Origin: Oceanibaculum pacificum
GTDB taxonomy: Bacteria > Pseudomonadota > Alphaproteobacteria > Oceanibaculales > Oceanibaculaceae
Assembly (NCBI RefSeq): GCF_001618175.1
Contig: NZ_LPXN01000171.1
Coordinates: forward strand, 1-59,999
Reading direction: 5' to 3'
Length of the DNA: 59,999 nt
Of this stretch, positions 27,188 through 35,523 are shown piece by piece (the first letter of the stretch is position 1; every line of letters begins with the position of its first letter). The notes under the pieces were generated by a model, which had not been told where the DNA came from, made no database searches, and saw nothing but the letters and a program-made list of their open reading frames with translations. The position numbers and the translations under genes were made by a program.

Positions 27188-27988
27188 TCAGGCCGCCTTC
27201 CGGCCAGCGGCGCGGCGGCGCAACAATTCATGCGTCACCGCGCCGATGATGGTGAGCGCGATGAGGATGAGCCCCAGCGCGTTCAGCGCCGGCGTGACGC
27301 CGGTGCGCACCTTGGAGGCGATATAGACCGTCAGCGTGGTGTCGAAGCCGCGCACGAAGACGGTGGTGTTGTAATTCTCGAAGGATTGCAGGAAGGCGAT
27401 CAGGCAGGCAGCCAGGATCGCCGGCATCAGGAAGGGCAGCGTCACCCGGCGGAAGGCCTGCATCGGCGTCGCCCCCAGATCGAGCGCCGCTTCCTCCAGC
27501 GTGCGGTCGAAGCGTTGCAGCCGGGCCAGCACCAGCAGCATCACATAGGCGGCGATGAAGCTGGCCTGCGCCAGCACGGTCAGCAGAATGCCGCCGGTGA
27601 CGCCGTAGGGCCGCCAGAAGATCAGCGTCGAGATGCCGATAATGACGCCGGGCGTCAGCAGCGGCGAGACCATGATGCCATAGACCAGGCTGCGCGCCCT
27701 GGAATGCAGGTCGGACAGGAACAGCGCCGCCGCCACGCCGATCGGCACGGCAAGACAGATTACGCCCAGGGCGACCGCGAAGCTGGTGCCCAGCGCATTC
27801 CACATCTGGCCGTCGGCCCACAAGGCGGCGAACCATTTCAGCGTGGTGCCGGTCCAGGGCGTGACAGTGGGAAAACGGCTTTCGTTGAATGTCGCCGCCC
27901 CCATCACCGCCAAGGGCAGGAACAGATAGGCGAAGAACAGCCCCAGATAGGCGCGGGTCAGCAGCCGGGCAAAACGGTCGTCGATCAT
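27188..27988 (-). CDS. ABC transporter permease (PotC-like, spermidine/putrescine type)
   Basis: The ATG at 27988 overlaps the previous permease stop (ATGA) and gives 266 residues; the longer frame to 28051 is rejected. Six hydrophobic spans are visible. The EAA loop that docks the ATPase is EEAALDLGATPMQAFRRVTL near residue 163. With the other permease it forms the membrane channel of a type I importer. It is last in the operon SBP-ATPase-permease-permease. Confidence 0.9.
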   Translation of the reverse strand: MIDDRFARLLTRAYLGLFFAYLFLPLAVMGAATFNESRFPTVTPWTGTTLKWFAALWADGQMWNALGTSFAVALGVICLAVPIGVAAALFLSDLHSRARSLVYGIMVSPLLTPGVIIGISTLIFWRPYGVTGGILLTVLAQASFIAAYVMLLVLARLQRFDRTLEEAALDLGATPMQAFRRVTLPFLMPAILAACLIAFLQSFENYNTTVFVRGFDTTLTVYIASKVRTGVTPALNALGLILIALTIIGAVTHELLRRRAAGRKAA

Positions 27989-28869
27989 TTCGCGATGTCC
28001 GCCAGGCCGATGCGCGCCAGCCGCATCACGCCGAAGATGAAGCCGATGCACAGCAGCAGCAGAATGAAGGCATAAGCCGACCCCTGGTTCCAGTTTCCGC
28101 CCTCGAAGAACCAGCTATAGATGATCTGGGTGAACCAGCGGCTGCCCGGCGAGCCCAGCAGCGCCGGCACGGCGTAGGAGCCGGCGGCCAGCATGAAGGT
28201 CATGATGCAGCCCACCGCGATGCCCGGCTTGGCGTGCGGAATCACCACACGCCAGTGAATCCGCCAGGGCGACGCGCCCAGATCGCGCGCCGCCTCGATC
28301 TGGTTGCGATCCAGGCTCTCGATGGCGTTATAGATCGGCATGACCATGAACAGGATGTAGGCGTAGACCATGCCGACGATCACACCGCCATCGCCCGACA
28401 GGAAGCGGATCGGCCGCTCGATCAGCCCCAGCGCCACCAGCATGTTGTTCAACGGCCCGGCATAGGCGAGCAGGATCCACCAGGCGAAGGTGCGCAATAT
28501 CTCGTTGATCCAGAACGGGATCAGCAGCAGCAGCATGAGCAGCGCCGCCTGCCGCCGCGTCGTGCCCTGCGCCAGGTGATAGGCGATGGGGTAGCAGACG
28601 ATCAGCGTCGTCAAAGTCACCAGGGCGCTGGCCCAGATGGTCTTGAGGAAGATCGCGCGGTGGATCGCGTTATCCGCCAGCGTTGCGTAATTCTGCAGCG
28701 TATAGACGTCGTTCGGGCCACCGCGCTCGCTCATCGACAGGTTCGGCCGGAAGGAATAATCCACCATGTCGAGCTGCGGCAGGGTCACCAGGAAGATAAT
28801 CCAGAAACCGGTCAGCGCCAGGATCAGGCCGGTCAGGCCAGGGCCGTAGCGCCGGTACAGCGCCGTCAC
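27985..28869 (-). CDS. ABC transporter permease (PotB-like)
   Basis: The protein has 294 residues and six main hydrophobic spans, beginning MTALYRRYGPGLTGLILALT. The EAA-type loop is EAARDLGASPWRIHWRVVIP near residue 207. Its ATG overlaps the ATPase stop (28866-28869) and its stop overlaps the next ATG (27985-27988). This double overlap implies coupled translation and fixed stoichiometry of the two permeases. Confidence 0.9.
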   Translation of the reverse strand: MTALYRRYGPGLTGLILALTGFWIIFLVTLPQLDMVDYSFRPNLSMSERGGPNDVYTLQNYATLADNAIHRAIFLKTIWASALVTLTTLIVCYPIAYHLAQGTTRRQAALLMLLLLIPFWINEILRTFAWWILLAYAGPLNNMLVALGLIERPIRFLSGDGGVIVGMVYAYILFMVMPIYNAIESLDRNQIEAARDLGASPWRIHWRVVIPHAKPGIAVGCIMTFMLAAGSYAVPALLGSPGSRWFTQIIYSWFFEGGNWNQGSAYAFILLLLCIGFIFGVMRLARIGLADIAK

Positions 28870-29957
28870 GCCGCCGCCTCCGCCGGCAGGATGATCGCAT
28901 CCTCCGGCCGGTAGATCAGCGCCACCGCCGCGCCGGGCTGCAAATCGGGCAGACCGGCGCTGTTGGCCAGATGCACCGTCAGCACCGTGCCGCCGGCGGC
29001 TTCCGCCGTCAGATGCAGGAACGCGCCCTCATAGGCCCGGCTGACGATGGTGGCCGGAATATGCCCCCCCTGCCCCGGCGTGCCGCTCGCCGGCTGCACG
29101 CCCAGCCGCTCCGGCCGGACGAACAGCGCCGCCGGCGCGCCGACCGCGAGATCGCCGCCGAGACGGCCGCGCAAGGGCCCGATTGCGCTGTCCAGCACTG
29201 CCGCGCCGCCCTCGACCCGCCCGATACGGCCAAGCAGGCGGTTATTCTCGCCGACAAAACCGGCGACGAACGGTGTGGCTGGCTGTTCATAAATGGTCTG
29301 CGGGTCGGCCACCTGCTGCAACCGGCCGGCCGACATGACGCCGACCCGGTCGGACATGGTCAGCGCCTCGCCCTGATCATGCGTGATGTAGATGAAGGTG
29401 ACGCCGGTGCGGCGCTGGATTTCCCGCAATTCCTGCCGCATATGCTGGCGCAGCTTCAGATCCAGCGCAGAGAGCGGCTCATCGAGCAGCAGCACCTGCG
29501 GCTCGACGGCCAGCGCACGGGCGATGGCGACGCGCTGCTTCTGCCCGCCCGACAGTTCGGATACCTGCTTGTCGCCCTGGCCGGGCAGCGCGATCAGTTC
29601 CAGCAGCGCCTCGGCGCGCTTGCGCCGCTCGGCCTTGGAGACGCCGCGCACCTCCAGCCCGAAGGCGATATTCTCCCACACCTTCATCAGCGGAAAGAGC
29701 GCCAGATTCTGGAAGATCATCGCAGTCGGCCGGCCGTTCGGGCCGATGCCGCGCATATCCTTGCCGCCGATCAGCACCTGCCCCTCGGTCGGATCGTTGA
29801 AACCGGCGATCAGCCGCAGCAGCGTGGTCTTGCCGCAGCCGGACGGCCCCAGGAAGGAGAAGAACTCGCCGCCCTCGATATCCAGCTCGACACCCTTCAC
29901 GGCGGCGAAATCGCCGAAGCGCATCGTCACGCCACGCAGTTCCACGCCCTGGCTCAT
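28866..29957 (-). CDS. ABC transporter ATP-binding protein (PotA-like)
   Basis: From the ATG at 29957 the protein has 363 residues; a longer frame to 30182 would read into the binding-protein gene. Walker A is GPSGCGKTTLL near residue 38, the signature is LSGGQKQRVAIARAL, Walker B is VLLLDEPLSALD, and the switch histidine is in YITHDQGEA. The C-terminal 120 residues form a TOBE domain typical of polyamine, putrescine or iron(III) importers. It energises the two permeases. Confidence 0.93.
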   Translation of the reverse strand: MSQGVELRGVTMRFGDFAAVKGVELDIEGGEFFSFLGPSGCGKTTLLRLIAGFNDPTEGQVLIGGKDMRGIGPNGRPTAMIFQNLALFPLMKVWENIAFGLEVRGVSKAERRKRAEALLELIALPGQGDKQVSELSGGQKQRVAIARALAVEPQVLLLDEPLSALDLKLRQHMRQELREIQRRTGVTFIYITHDQGEALTMSDRVGVMSAGRLQQVADPQTIYEQPATPFVAGFVGENNRLLGRIGRVEGGAAVLDSAIGPLRGRLGGDLAVGAPAALFVRPERLGVQPASGTPGQGGHIPATIVSRAYEGAFLHLTAEAAGGTVLTVHLANSAGLPDLQPGAAVALIYRPEDAIILPAEAAA

Positions 29958-29984
29958 GCCTGCCCGCTCCCCAATGACGACCGG

Positions 29985-30012
29985 CCCCGCCCGGCGGAAA
30001 GCCGGCGCGGGG
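29985..30012 (-). other. Strong hairpin between binding-protein and ATPase genes
   Basis: CCCCGC and CCGGC on one arm (29985-29995) pair with GCCGG and GCGGGG on the other (30001-30012), with a GGAAA loop on the plus strand and a one-base bulge. No T tract follows on the coding strand. It probably stabilises the upstream binding-protein mRNA end rather than terminating it. Confidence 0.5.
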
Positions 30013-30030
30013 CGCGTGTCGCTCAGCCGA

Positions 30031-31182
30031 TCAAGCGGCCAGGAATTTTTCCTGGTACTCGTTGCGCTTGGTGATGAACCACTCGTTCTGGATCGGCCAG
30101 GACCACAGCTTGCCCAGCGCGTCGCCCGGATAGGCGGCGGCGAAGAAGTCGCGGTTGAAGGCTTCCAGGTGCTTCTCCGCACCCTTCACGGTGGTGTTGA
30201 TCTTGGTTTCGTTGGCGTACATCGCGCCGACTTCCGGCGTGTAGTACCAGTTGATGAACTCGTAGGCCTGGGCGATGTTCTCCGCGCCCGACAGCATGGC
30301 GAAGCCTTCGATCCAGGCCAGCGCGCCCTCCTTCGGGGCGATATAGCCGATCGGCATGCCCTCGGCCTTCAGGCGGGCGCCGGTCGAATCCCAGGTCTGG
30401 CCGATGACGCAGCCATTGGTGCGGAACGCGCCCTGTGCCTCGTTCTCGTTGGTCCAGAACTGGGCGATGGACTTCTTATTCTCGATTGCCGTCTTCAGGA
30501 TGATGTCGTAATTCGCCACCATCTTGTCCGGATCGGCGAAGGCTTCCTTCATGCTGTGCGGCAGCTTGCCGGCATCCTGCAGATAGAGGCCGATGCCGAC
30601 CAGGCCGGAATGGCCGCGCAGCGTGACCATGCCCTGATATTCCGGCTTCCATAGATCGCCATAGCTGGCGGTGCCGTATTGCAGCGGGGCCTGCTTGACA
30701 TCGAAGGTCAGCGCCTCGGTGCCCCAGTCGGTCGGCGCGACATAACGCTTGCCGTCGACCATCCCGCCGCCCTGGTCGGCGCCGCGCAGATTGCCGTCGA
30801 TCACGGCGTCCCACTTCACCTTGCTTTCGTCCAGCGGCCGCACCAGCCCGTCCTTCACATAGGAGGGCACGCGATCGATGGTCGGCATGGCCAGGTCGAA
30901 GCCCTTGCCCTGGTTGGCGCGGATCTGGTTGATCTGCTCCTCGTTGGAGCCGAACTCGACGCGCACCGGCTTGATGCCGGTCTTCTTCTGGAAGTCGGCC
31001 AGCATCGTGTCGCTGAAATAGCCGGCCCAGGCATAAACCCGCACCTCGCCGGAGGAGGACAGCGCCTGCCGGCTGACGATGGCCGGAGCGGCCACCGCGA
31101 GGCTGAGGGCGGCGCCGGTCTTCAAAACGGCGCGGCGGGTGACGGCGGGCGTCGCGGCGAGAACCGCGTTGGTCTTGCGCAT
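30031..31182 (-). CDS. Polyamine-type ABC transporter substrate-binding protein
   Basis: The ATG at 31182 lies eight bases after GGGAG and gives 383 residues; another ATG at 31188 is only two bases from that site. A twin-arginine-like signal (TRRAVLKTGAALSLAVAAPA) directs export. The mature protein matches the PotD/PotF family: VRVYAWAGYFSDTMLADFQK, FDLAMPTIDRVPSYVKDGLV, WGTEALTFD and YEFINWYYTPEVGAMYA. It should bind spermidine, putrescine or another cationic amine in the periplasm. It is the first gene of the importer operon. Confidence 0.9.
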   Translation of the reverse strand: MRKTNAVLAATPAVTRRAVLKTGAALSLAVAAPAIVSRQALSSSGEVRVYAWAGYFSDTMLADFQKKTGIKPVRVEFGSNEEQINQIRANQGKGFDLAMPTIDRVPSYVKDGLVRPLDESKVKWDAVIDGNLRGADQGGGMVDGKRYVAPTDWGTEALTFDVKQAPLQYGTASYGDLWKPEYQGMVTLRGHSGLVGIGLYLQDAGKLPHSMKEAFADPDKMVANYDIILKTAIENKKSIAQFWTNENEAQGAFRTNGCVIGQTWDSTGARLKAEGMPIGYIAPKEGALAWIEGFAMLSGAENIAQAYEFINWYYTPEVGAMYANETKINTTVKGAEKHLEAFNRDFFAAAYPGDALGKLWSWPIQNEWFITKRNEYQEKFLAA

Positions 31183-31262
31183 GGTCATACTCCCATAACG
31201 GGCTTCAGGAATCGTCGCCACTCTGGGGCGAAGCGATGACTCCGCGATGACCTTTGCGTGTA

Positions 31263-31278
31263 ATTTCGATTACGAAAT
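31263..31278. promoter_or_regulatory. Palindrome upstream of the ABC importer operon
   Basis: ATTTCG-ATTA-CGAAAT has perfect six-base arms. It abuts the stop codon of the small membrane protein gene and lies 81-96 bases before the binding-protein ATG. It could be an operator of a local regulator; none is encoded nearby. It is too AT-rich for a stable terminator. Confidence 0.35.
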
Positions 31279-31608
31279 CTAGAGACGGCGGCGAATATGC
31301 AGCACCGTCCAGCCCAGCAGCGGCGGGAGCAGCGCTACCAGCGCGCCGTCGATGGCATGGCCGTTGCGGCTGCGCAGATATTGCAGCGTGAACAGGCCGA
31401 TGCAGCGCTCCACCCGTTCCGGCGCGCCGGCATAGCGCTGCCGGCAGTCGCGCTGGCCGGCGTAATAGGTGGCGTCATAGATTTGCGTGGTCGGCGGCCA
31501 GGTGAGGAACCAGACAATGCAGACGCCGACGATCCACACCGCGCTCGCCGCCGCCAGCAGGCGATTGGCGGTGCGGTGGTCGGGCGCGACGGGGCGGGGC
31601 TTCGGCAT
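31279..31608 (-). CDS. Small two-span membrane protein, function unknown
   Basis: The ATG at 31608 gives 109 residues. Hydrophobic spans are at about residues 17-38 (LLAAASAVWIVGVCIVWFLT) and 85-103 (GALVALLPPLLGWTVLHI). Between them is a soluble loop with three cysteines and several arginines (YYAGQRDCRQRYAG). I do not recognise a family. A weak ribosome binding site precedes the ATG. It lies 73 bases downstream of prfB on the same strand and could be read from it. Confidence 0.6.
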   Translation of the reverse strand: MPKPRPVAPDHRTANRLLAAASAVWIVGVCIVWFLTWPPTTQIYDATYYAGQRDCRQRYAGAPERVERCIGLFTLQYLRSRNGHAIDGALVALLPPLLGWTVLHIRRRL

Positions 31609-31681
31609 AAGCGCCAGCCTACGCCCCGTCTGCGCTGCTGTCATGCTGCGCGCCCGCCGCCCCTCACCTGAGGAGTGACGG

Positions 31682-32798
31682 CTACGCCGCCTGCCCCTCG
31701 GTGCCCAGCTTGGCGGCGAGAGAGGCTTCCAGGAAGCGGTCGATATCGCCATCGAGCACGGCGGCGGAATTGCCGGTCTCCACGCCGGTGCGCATGTCCT
31801 TCACCATCTGGTAGGGCTGCAACACGTAGGAGCGGATCTGGTGGCCCCAGCCGATATCGGTCTTGGTCTCCTCCTGCGCGCGGGCGGCATCCTCGCGCTT
31901 TTGCAGCTCCAGTTCGTAGAGCCGGGCTTTCAGCATGGAGAAGGCGGTGGCGCGGTTCTTGTGCTGCGAGCGGTCGCTCTGGCACTGCACGACGATGCCG
32001 GTCGGGATATGGGTGATGCGGATGGCGCTGTCGGTCTTGTTGACGTGCTGGCCGCCGGCGCCCGAGGCCCGGTAGGTATCGATGCGCAGGTCTTTTTCCA
32101 GATATTCCACCTCGATGGTCTCGTCGACCACCGGATAGACCCAGACCGAGGCGAAGCTGGTATGCCGCCTGGCCTGCGAATCGAAGGGCGAGATGCGTAC
32201 CAGCCGGTGCACGCCGCTCTCATGCTTCAACCAGCCATAGGCGTTCGGCCCGGTGATCTGCAGCGTGGCGGATTTCAGCCCGGCTTCCTCGCCGGGGCTT
32301 TCTTCCAGCCATTCGACCTTGTAGTCGTGCTGCTCGGCCCAGCGGGTATACATGCGGCTGAGGATCAGCGCCCAATCCTGCGCCTCGGTGCCGCCGGCCC
32401 CGGCATGCACTTCGAGATAGCAGTCATTGCCGTCGGCCTCGCCGGACAGCAGGCTTTCAAGCTGCTTCTTGGCCGCCATCTCGCGCAGCCGCTCCAGCAC
32501 CTTTTCGGCCTCGGCGACGACATCCTGGTCGCCCTCGGCCTCGCCCAGCTCGATCAGCTCCAGCGTGTCGTCCAGCTCACGCTCGATGGCGCGGTAACCT
32601 TCGATGCCTTTTTCCAGCTGCGTGCGCTCGCGCAGCAGCTTCTGGGCCTTTTCGCTATCTTCCCAGAGGGCGGGATCGGCCGTGAGGGCGTTCAGCTCGT
32701 CAAGCCGGGAAACTGCCTGATCCCAGTCAAAGATGCCTCCTCAGCAGCGCCAACGAGTCTCTGATCTCGTCGGCGACCGCTTGAATTTCCGCGCGCAT
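31682..32798 (-). CDS. prfB: Peptide chain release factor 2, with programmed +1 frameshift
   Basis: The first frame starts at the ATG at 32798 (GGAGA eight bases upstream) and stops at an in-frame TGA (32729-32727) after 23 codons. Skipping the T at 32729 continues in +1 frame from GAC at 32728 to the TAG at 31682, giving about 371 residues. The site is CTT TGA C with AGGAGG just upstream, the classic autoregulatory RF2 frameshift. The main body has RF2 landmarks: the GGQ motif in [20 protein letters not shown], and [13 protein letters not shown]. The tripeptide specificity segment was not resolved. RF2 releases peptides at UGA and UAA; low RF2 favours the frameshift and more RF2. Confidence 0.95.
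32726..32741 (-). promoter_or_regulatory. prfB programmed frameshift element
   Basis: Read leftward: AGGAGG (32741-32736), CAT, then CTTTGAC (32732-32726). The anti-SD-binding AGGAGG three bases before the CTT slippery codon and the C after TGA are the defining parts of the conserved RF2 recoding site. It occurs after codon 23, close to the codon 25 position in Escherichia coli. Confidence 0.93.
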
Positions 32799-32861
32799 CG
32801 CGTGTCTCCAAGGTCAAGTCGGTGAAGGGGCGGACAGGGCCGCCCGGGTCAAGAAGCCTTT

Positions 32862-35288
32862 TTAATACAGCCCGCCGAAGCCGGTCGCAACCGGCGGCGC
32901 GTCCTGTCCGCCACCACCGGTGGAGGCCGCGCCGAGATAAGGCTGTATGCTGGGCTGGTTCGGCTCCGGCTCGGTGCCGGGCCGGAACGCTTCCAGGATG
33001 GTATAGCCGCCCCCGCCGCCGGCCAGCGCACCGGTCGCCCCGTTGATCCGCACGAACTGCACCCCGGACGGCACGCGGAACGGAATTGGCGGCGTGCCCT
33101 TCAGCGCCTCCGCCATGAAATCCTTGAAGATCGGGGCCGCGGCGGAAGAACCGGTCTCCTTAGCGCCAAGCGTGCGCGGCTGGTCGAAGCCGACGAAGAC
33201 ACCGACCACCAGATCGGGCGAGAAGCCCATGAACCATGTATCGAAACTGTCGTTGGTCGTGCCGGTCTTGCCGGCCAGCGGGCGGCCCAGCTCGGCGATG
33301 GAGCGCGCGGTGCCACGCTGCACGACGCCCTGCAGCATCGACGTCATCTGATAAGCGGTGACCGGGGAGACGACCTCCTCGCGCGTGTCGGGTATCGCCG
33401 GCACGTCCTGGTCCGCCCAGCTCTGCATGGCGCAGCCCTCGCAGGAGCGCTGGTCGTAGCGATACAGCGTGCTGCCGTTGCGGTCCTGCACCTGGTCGAT
33501 CACATGCGGCTCGATCTTCTTGCCGCCATTGACGATCATCGCGTAGCCGGCGGCCATCTTCAGCAGCGTGGTTTCGCCCGCGCCCAAGGACATGGAGAGC
33601 ACCGGCTGCATATTGTCGATAACGCCGAAGCGGCTGGCATATTCGACGATCTTCGGCATGCCGACCATCTCGGCCAGGCGCACCGTCATCAGGTTGCGCG
33701 ACTTCTCGATGCCGACGCGGATCGGGCTCGGCCCGTAGAACTCGCCGGAATAGTTGGACGGTTTCCATTTTGGCAGGCCCGGTCCCTGATCGATGACGAT
33801 GGGGCCGTCCAGGATCACCGAGGCCGGGGTGAAGCCACTATCCAGCGCCGCCATGTAGACGAACGGCTTGAAGGAGGAGCCGGGCTGCCGCACCGCCTGG
33901 GTCACGCGGTTGAACTGACTTTCCTGGAAACTCCAGCCGCCGGTCATCGCCAGCACGCGCCCGGTATGCGGGTCGAGCGCGATGATGCCGCCCTCGACAT
34001 CGGGAATCTGCCGCAGCGCATAGGATTTGACCGTGCCGTCCTTCTCCGGCTTTGCCTCGACCGGCACAACGTCGCCAACCGCCAGCACGTCGGAGGGCTT
34101 GCCCGGCGCGTTGCCGAAGCGCTGATCCTCCAGCCATTTGCGCGCCCAGCGGATTTCCGAGAAGGGAATCGTGCTGCGGCTGCCGTCGGACAGGCCGATC
34201 AGCGCCTCGTCGCCCTTGACCTCCAGCACCACCGCCATGCGCCAGGGGGCAAGGCCGGCGGGCGGCGCAATCTTGGCCAGCGCGCTCAGCCAATCGCCCT
34301 CGGCCGAAATCTGCGCCAGCGGACCGCGCCAGCCATGCCGACGGTCATAGGCCACCAGCCCGTCGCGCAGCGCGCTATCGGCGATCCGCTGCAAGCGGGG
34401 ATCGAGCGAGGTGCGCACCGACAGGCCGCCGCCGTACGTGGATTTCTCACCGAAGCGCTGCACCAGCTCGCGCCGCACTTCCTCGGCCACGTAATCGGCG
34501 GTGACGAATTCCTCATTGTCGCGGCGTTTGATGCGCAGCGGCTCGGCTATCGCCTGTTCCGCCTCGGCGGCGGTGATGACGCCATTCTCCTGCATGCGCG
34601 CGATCACCCAGTCGCGCCGCGCGACGGCGGCGTCGTGCTGGCGCACCGGATGGTAATTGTTCGGCGCCTTCGGCAGGGCGGCCAGATAGGCGGCCTCGGC
34701 GATGGTCAGCTCGTCCAGCGACTTGTTGAAATAATTCAGCGCCGCGGCGGTCACGCCATAGGAGCGGAAGCCGAGGAAAATCTCGTTCAGATAGAGTTCG
34801 AGGATGCGGTCCTTGCTGAACGCCTTCTCGATCCGGAAGGCCAGGATCGCCTCCTTCACCTTGCGGTCGAGCGAGACTTCATTGGTCAGCAGGAAATTCT
34901 TCGCCACCTGCTGGGTTATGGTGGACGCGCCGACCGGCCGGCGATCGCTGCCCAGCGCGGCGACATTCTGCACCACGGCGCGCATGATGCCTTGCACGTC
35001 GATGCCGGGATGGCTGTAGAAATTCTTGTCCTCGGCCGACAGGAAGGCGTTGATAACCCGCTTCGGCATCGCCTCGATGGGCACGAAGACGCGTCGCTCG
35101 GTGGCGTATTCGGTCAACAGACGGCCATCGCCGGCATGCACGCGGGTGACCGTTGGCGGCTCGTAATCGGCGAGCGCCTCATAGTCGGGCAGATCCTGGC
35201 TGTAATGATACAGCACGAAGGCCGCCCCCGCCGTTCCGATGATGACGACGAACAAGATGGTCGCCGCCAAGAAACCGAGAAATTTCAC
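32862..35288 (-). CDS. mrcA: Penicillin-binding protein 1A (bifunctional)
   Basis: The protein has 808 residues. A short cytoplasmic end and a membrane anchor (about residues 4-27) precede a GT51 glycosyltransferase: EDKNFYSHPGIDVQGIMRAV at residue 86, GASTITQQVAKNFLLTNE, and RKVKEAILAFRIEKAFSK. The transpeptidase has the acyl-serine in GSSFKPFVYMAA, and KTGT in LAGKTGTTNDSFD. An OB-like insert lies between the domains. It polymerises and cross-links peptidoglycan at the inner membrane. A GRG-like or proline-rich tail ends the chain. The gene lies upstream of prfB and downstream of the amidase gene, all leftward. Confidence 0.94.
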   Translation of the reverse strand: MKFLGFLAATILFVVIIGTAGAAFVLYHYSQDLPDYEALADYEPPTVTRVHAGDGRLLTEYATERRVFVPIEAMPKRVINAFLSAEDKNFYSHPGIDVQGIMRAVVQNVAALGSDRRPVGASTITQQVAKNFLLTNEVSLDRKVKEAILAFRIEKAFSKDRILELYLNEIFLGFRSYGVTAAALNYFNKSLDELTIAEAAYLAALPKAPNNYHPVRQHDAAVARRDWVIARMQENGVITAAEAEQAIAEPLRIKRRDNEEFVTADYVAEEVRRELVQRFGEKSTYGGGLSVRTSLDPRLQRIADSALRDGLVAYDRRHGWRGPLAQISAEGDWLSALAKIAPPAGLAPWRMAVVLEVKGDEALIGLSDGSRSTIPFSEIRWARKWLEDQRFGNAPGKPSDVLAVGDVVPVEAKPEKDGTVKSYALRQIPDVEGGIIALDPHTGRVLAMTGGWSFQESQFNRVTQAVRQPGSSFKPFVYMAALDSGFTPASVILDGPIVIDQGPGLPKWKPSNYSGEFYGPSPIRVGIEKSRNLMTVRLAEMVGMPKIVEYASRFGVIDNMQPVLSMSLGAGETTLLKMAAGYAMIVNGGKKIEPHVIDQVQDRNGSTLYRYDQRSCEGCAMQSWADQDVPAIPDTREEVVSPVTAYQMTSMLQGVVQRGTARSIAELGRPLAGKTGTTNDSFDTWFMGFSPDLVVGVFVGFDQPRTLGAKETGSSAAAPIFKDFMAEALKGTPPIPFRVPSGVQFVRINGATGALAGGGGGYTILEAFRPGTEPEPNQPSIQPYLGAASTGGGGQDAPPVATGFGGLY

Positions 35289-35523
35289 CGTATCCCTCCG
35301 AAGCGCATCCGCGCTCCCCCCTCATTTCGTCCTGAGCTGCCCGTGGCGTTCTCCCACAGGTGCCCGGCACCGCGCCGATACCACTTAATCTCTAACGCGC
35401 GCTATCGGATAATCGTTCCCCAATGAGGCGTCTATGCGGCAATTCGCGGCGGCCTCCGGGCCGGCGCGAGCACGCTCCGCAGAGTTTCCTTATACACCAG
35501 AATATAGGGGCGGTATCGACCGA

